From Thermacetogenium sp. UBA5472 (GTDB lineage Bacteria > Bacillota > DSM-12270 > Thermacetogeniales > Thermacetogeniaceae): a DNA stretch of 6,979 nucleotides. Of the stretch, positions 5,680 through 6,979 are shown piece after piece. How positions within the stretch are numbered: the stretch's first letter is position 1; each line of letters begins with the position of its first letter. The translations under genes were made by a program, and so were the position numbers. The stretch spans positions 1 to 6,979 of the forward strand of contig DIQC01000075.1 in assembly GCA_002426495.1 (NCBI GenBank), read 5' to 3'. A model generated the notes under the pieces. The model was not told the origin of the DNA, did not search any database, and saw nothing but the letters and a program-made list of their open reading frames with translations.

Positions 5680-6294
5680 ATGTGTCGAGAAAAAACTGAT
5701 TGGGAAAAAGCGATGGAGTTTCATGGCCATATCTGTGTTGGCCTTGCTAGAGGTTATCGTGCTGCTAAAGTAGGGATGGAGATCTTGGATGCACATAGGT
5801 CTCCTGATGAAGAGTTGGTGGTCATTGCTGAGACAGATAACTGCGGCCTTGATGCTGTTCAGGTTGTTACTGGATGTACCATGGGAAAGGGAAATCTTAT
5901 TTTCCAGGACTATGGCAAAAATGCCTATACTTTCGGGCGCCGTGACACAGGGAAGGCGGTACGGATTACAGTAAAATCCTTGGGAGAGAGCTTCCCGGAG
6001 TTTGCCGCGATTCGAGATCGTGTTCATGGAGGTAAAGGGACACCAGAAGATAAAGAAAAAATAAAAAAGATGCAGATGGGAGTGATCACTGAACTCCTGC
6101 AGGGTTCCCACGATGATCTGCTGCAGGTGCAGGATGTACAGCTTGATCTGCCTGAGAAGGCGCGTATCTTTCAGTCTGTGACCTGCGCCAGGTGCGGTGA
6201 GTCGGTGATGGAGCCCAGGGCAAGGGTGAGAGGTGGAGAGTATGTCTGCATACCCTGCAGTGACTATTATCCCTCTCGTATCGCTGGAGCGTAA
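5680..6294 (+). CDS. FmdE-family protein with C-terminal zinc ribbon
   Basis: The 204-residue soluble protein starts at ATG 5680 with AGGGGG about 10 bp upstream. The FmdE signature is clear: FHGHICVGLARGYRAA (14-29, with H15, H17, C19), ETDNCGLDAVQVVTGCTMGK (51-70, with C55 and C66), GNLIFQDYGKNAYTF (71-85) and a C-terminal treble-clef/zinc ribbon, CARCGE (C169, C172) with CIPC (C190, C193). FmdE is named for subunit E of the molybdenum formylmethanofuran dehydrogenase of methanogens. Bacterial homologues occur without that enzyme and their reaction is unsettled; a metal-binding role is suggested by the conserved His/Cys set. All expected ligands are present and the length is normal. It stands alone, with its own promoter and Fur box, and converges on the hydrogenase gene. 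Confidence 0.85.
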   Translation: MCREKTDWEKAMEFHGHICVGLARGYRAAKVGMEILDAHRSPDEELVVIAETDNCGLDAVQVVTGCTMGKGNLIFQDYGKNAYTFGRRDTGKAVRITVKSLGESFPEFAAIRDRVHGGKGTPEDKEKIKKMQMGVITELLQGSHDDLLQVQDVQLDLPEKARIFQSVTCARCGESVMEPRARVRGGEYVCIPCSDYYPSRIAGA

Positions 6295-6308
6295 AGCGTT
6301 ACACGGCG

Positions 6309-6366
6309 GTGACAAGGGGACGGGTCCTTATGTCACGTTTCTGATAAAGGGTCAGTCCCTTTGTCG
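6309..6366. repeat. Two adjacent REP-like hairpins
   Basis: The first hairpin spans 6309-6336: GTGACA pairs with TGTCAC, with an inner GGAC/GTCC stem. The second spans 6342-6366: TGATAAAGGG pairs with CCCTTTGTCG, including three G-T pairs, around a 5-nt loop. The two share a ~30-bp tandem theme, GGGTC...TGTC...GTTTCT...ATAA. Elements with the core GACAAGGGGAC...GTCC are, from memory, dispersed repeats in several Clostridia. The pair could also act as a bidirectional terminator between the convergent genes, though it lacks a clear T-tract. The hydrogenase stop codon lies in the loop of the second hairpin. Confidence 0.5.
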
Positions 6367-6979
6367 TGTTTCTATATAATGTGTTGCGCAGGGGAGACAG
6401 GGGTCAAAGGATCTAATAATGCGGCCTAAGATGGTCTCCGCGGGTACTGATGAGGGAATCTGTGTGCCCAGCAGGGCATTTTCCGCTGGACCATGTTTTC
6501 CGGATTGATCCTTGGGCGCGAAGTTCCAGCCTGTTGGTGTGATGATATTGTATTCAATTATCTGTTCGCCAGATATCCTGACCTGATGCATTAGTGCTCC
6601 CCGCATGGCATCAGTTAAAGAAGTGACACTTGTTCTAACCGGGGTTTTATTCTGGTTAAGAGGTGGAGGCCCTGGAGTCAGTTGGTAAAGCCATTTTTCT
6701 ACCAGGTCTGCGATCAAGGATGTTTCTAGAGTACGGGCGACGATCCGATCCATGGTGCTGGTACCCCCTTTATATCTTTCCGTGATCAGCATGCGGGCTA
6801 GTGGCCCACCTTCAAAAAATTGCCCGGCGTACTTAACGGTTTTCGTCCAGGTATAAGCTCCCAGTTTTTGGGGGTCTGGCCTCAATTCACCACCTGGTTC
6901 TTCTCTCAGCCATGTGCTGGTTACCTCTTCGCGAATCAATTTCGGCTGTAGGGGTTTAAGCGAGCTATCCTGCAGTACC
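6352..6979 (-). CDS. [NiFe] hydrogenase large subunit, C-terminal part (5' end outside window)
   Basis: The frame is open from the right window edge to a TGA at 6352-6354, showing about 208 residues. The TTG at 6937-6939 is not a true start, since coding continues upstream (KPLQPK before it). Counting from that TTG codon, motifs are GGTSTMDRIVARTLE (58-72), WNFAPKDQSGKHGPAENALL (138-157) and the distal active-site motif DPCLPCATH (179-187), where C181 and C184 bind Ni-Fe and H187 precedes the maturation cut. These fit a group-1-type uptake (H2-oxidising) enzyme, usually partnered with an FeS small subunit and a cytochrome b; those partners are not visible here. The extension after H187 is only eight residues (YIETRQRD), shorter than the roughly 15 of well-known examples. 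Its last codons and stop lie in a REP-like hairpin. Confidence 0.9.
   Translation of the reverse strand, partial: VLQDSSLKPLQPKLIREEVTSTWLREEPGGELRPDPQKLGAYTWTKTVKYAGQFFEGGPLARMLITERYKGGTSTMDRIVARTLETSLIADLVEKWLYQLTPGPPPLNQNKTPVRTSVTSLTDAMRGALMHQVRISGEQIIEYNIITPTGWNFAPKDQSGKHGPAENALLGTQIPSSVPAETILGRIIRSFDPCLPCATHYIETRQRD

Noticed and set aside
5530..6315. 261-codon minus-strand open frame opposite the FmdE-family gene
   Set aside because: The opposite strand encodes a protein with all FmdE motifs intact; this frame has no recognisable domain.

Overview
The window looks like chromosomal DNA from an anaerobic, low-to-mid GC Gram-positive bacterium of the Clostridia, perhaps Peptococcaceae/Desulfotomaculum-like. 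This is inferred from the gene families (Fur-type Zur, ZnuACB, FmdE family, group-1-type [NiFe] hydrogenase, SdpI/DUF1648), the strong AGGAGG-type ribosome binding sites and the Firmicutes-style promoters. No species can be named from sequence reading alone.

Layout. (1) 1-145: the C-terminal tail of an Rpn/PD-(D/E)XK 'transposase-nuclease' family protein on +. (2) 157-1388, on -: an AT-rich three-gene membrane cluster, read from 1388 down to 157. It holds a half-length SdpI-family protein, a DUF1648 protein, and a small two-TM protein whose C-terminal zinc ribbon is cut short next to the Rpn gene. (3) 1389-1831: a 443-bp intergenic region with a sigma-A-type promoter and a 7-1-7 Fur-family operator just before the next gene. 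(4) 1832-4918, on +: a compact zinc-uptake operon, zur-znuA-znuC-znuB, with gaps of 28, 10 and 19 bp. (5) 4955-5206, on -: a small TusA-like protein that lacks the family cysteine. (6) 5207-5679: a 473-bp intergenic region holding a 94-bp inverted-repeat element, a promoter whose -35 lies at the edge of that element, a near-consensus Fur box and two small hairpins. (7) 5680-6294, on +: an FmdE-family protein with a C-terminal zinc ribbon. (8) 6309-6366: REP-like hairpins. (9) 6352-6979, on -: the C-terminal part of a [NiFe] hydrogenase large subunit, running out of the window.

How the parts fit. Zur should sense zinc and repress its own operon through the operator at about 1801-1815. ZnuA (lipoprotein), ZnuB (permease) and ZnuC (ATPase) form the high-affinity zinc importer. 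The FmdE-family gene appears to be under separate, probably iron-responsive (Fur) control. The hydrogenase is a nickel-iron enzyme, so most of the right-hand half concerns metals.

The least ordinary parts are the 5207-5679 regulatory region, the cysteine-less TusA-like gene, and the hydrogenase 3' end, whose last codons lie inside a REP-like hairpin. I did not find a clear new multi-gene system.
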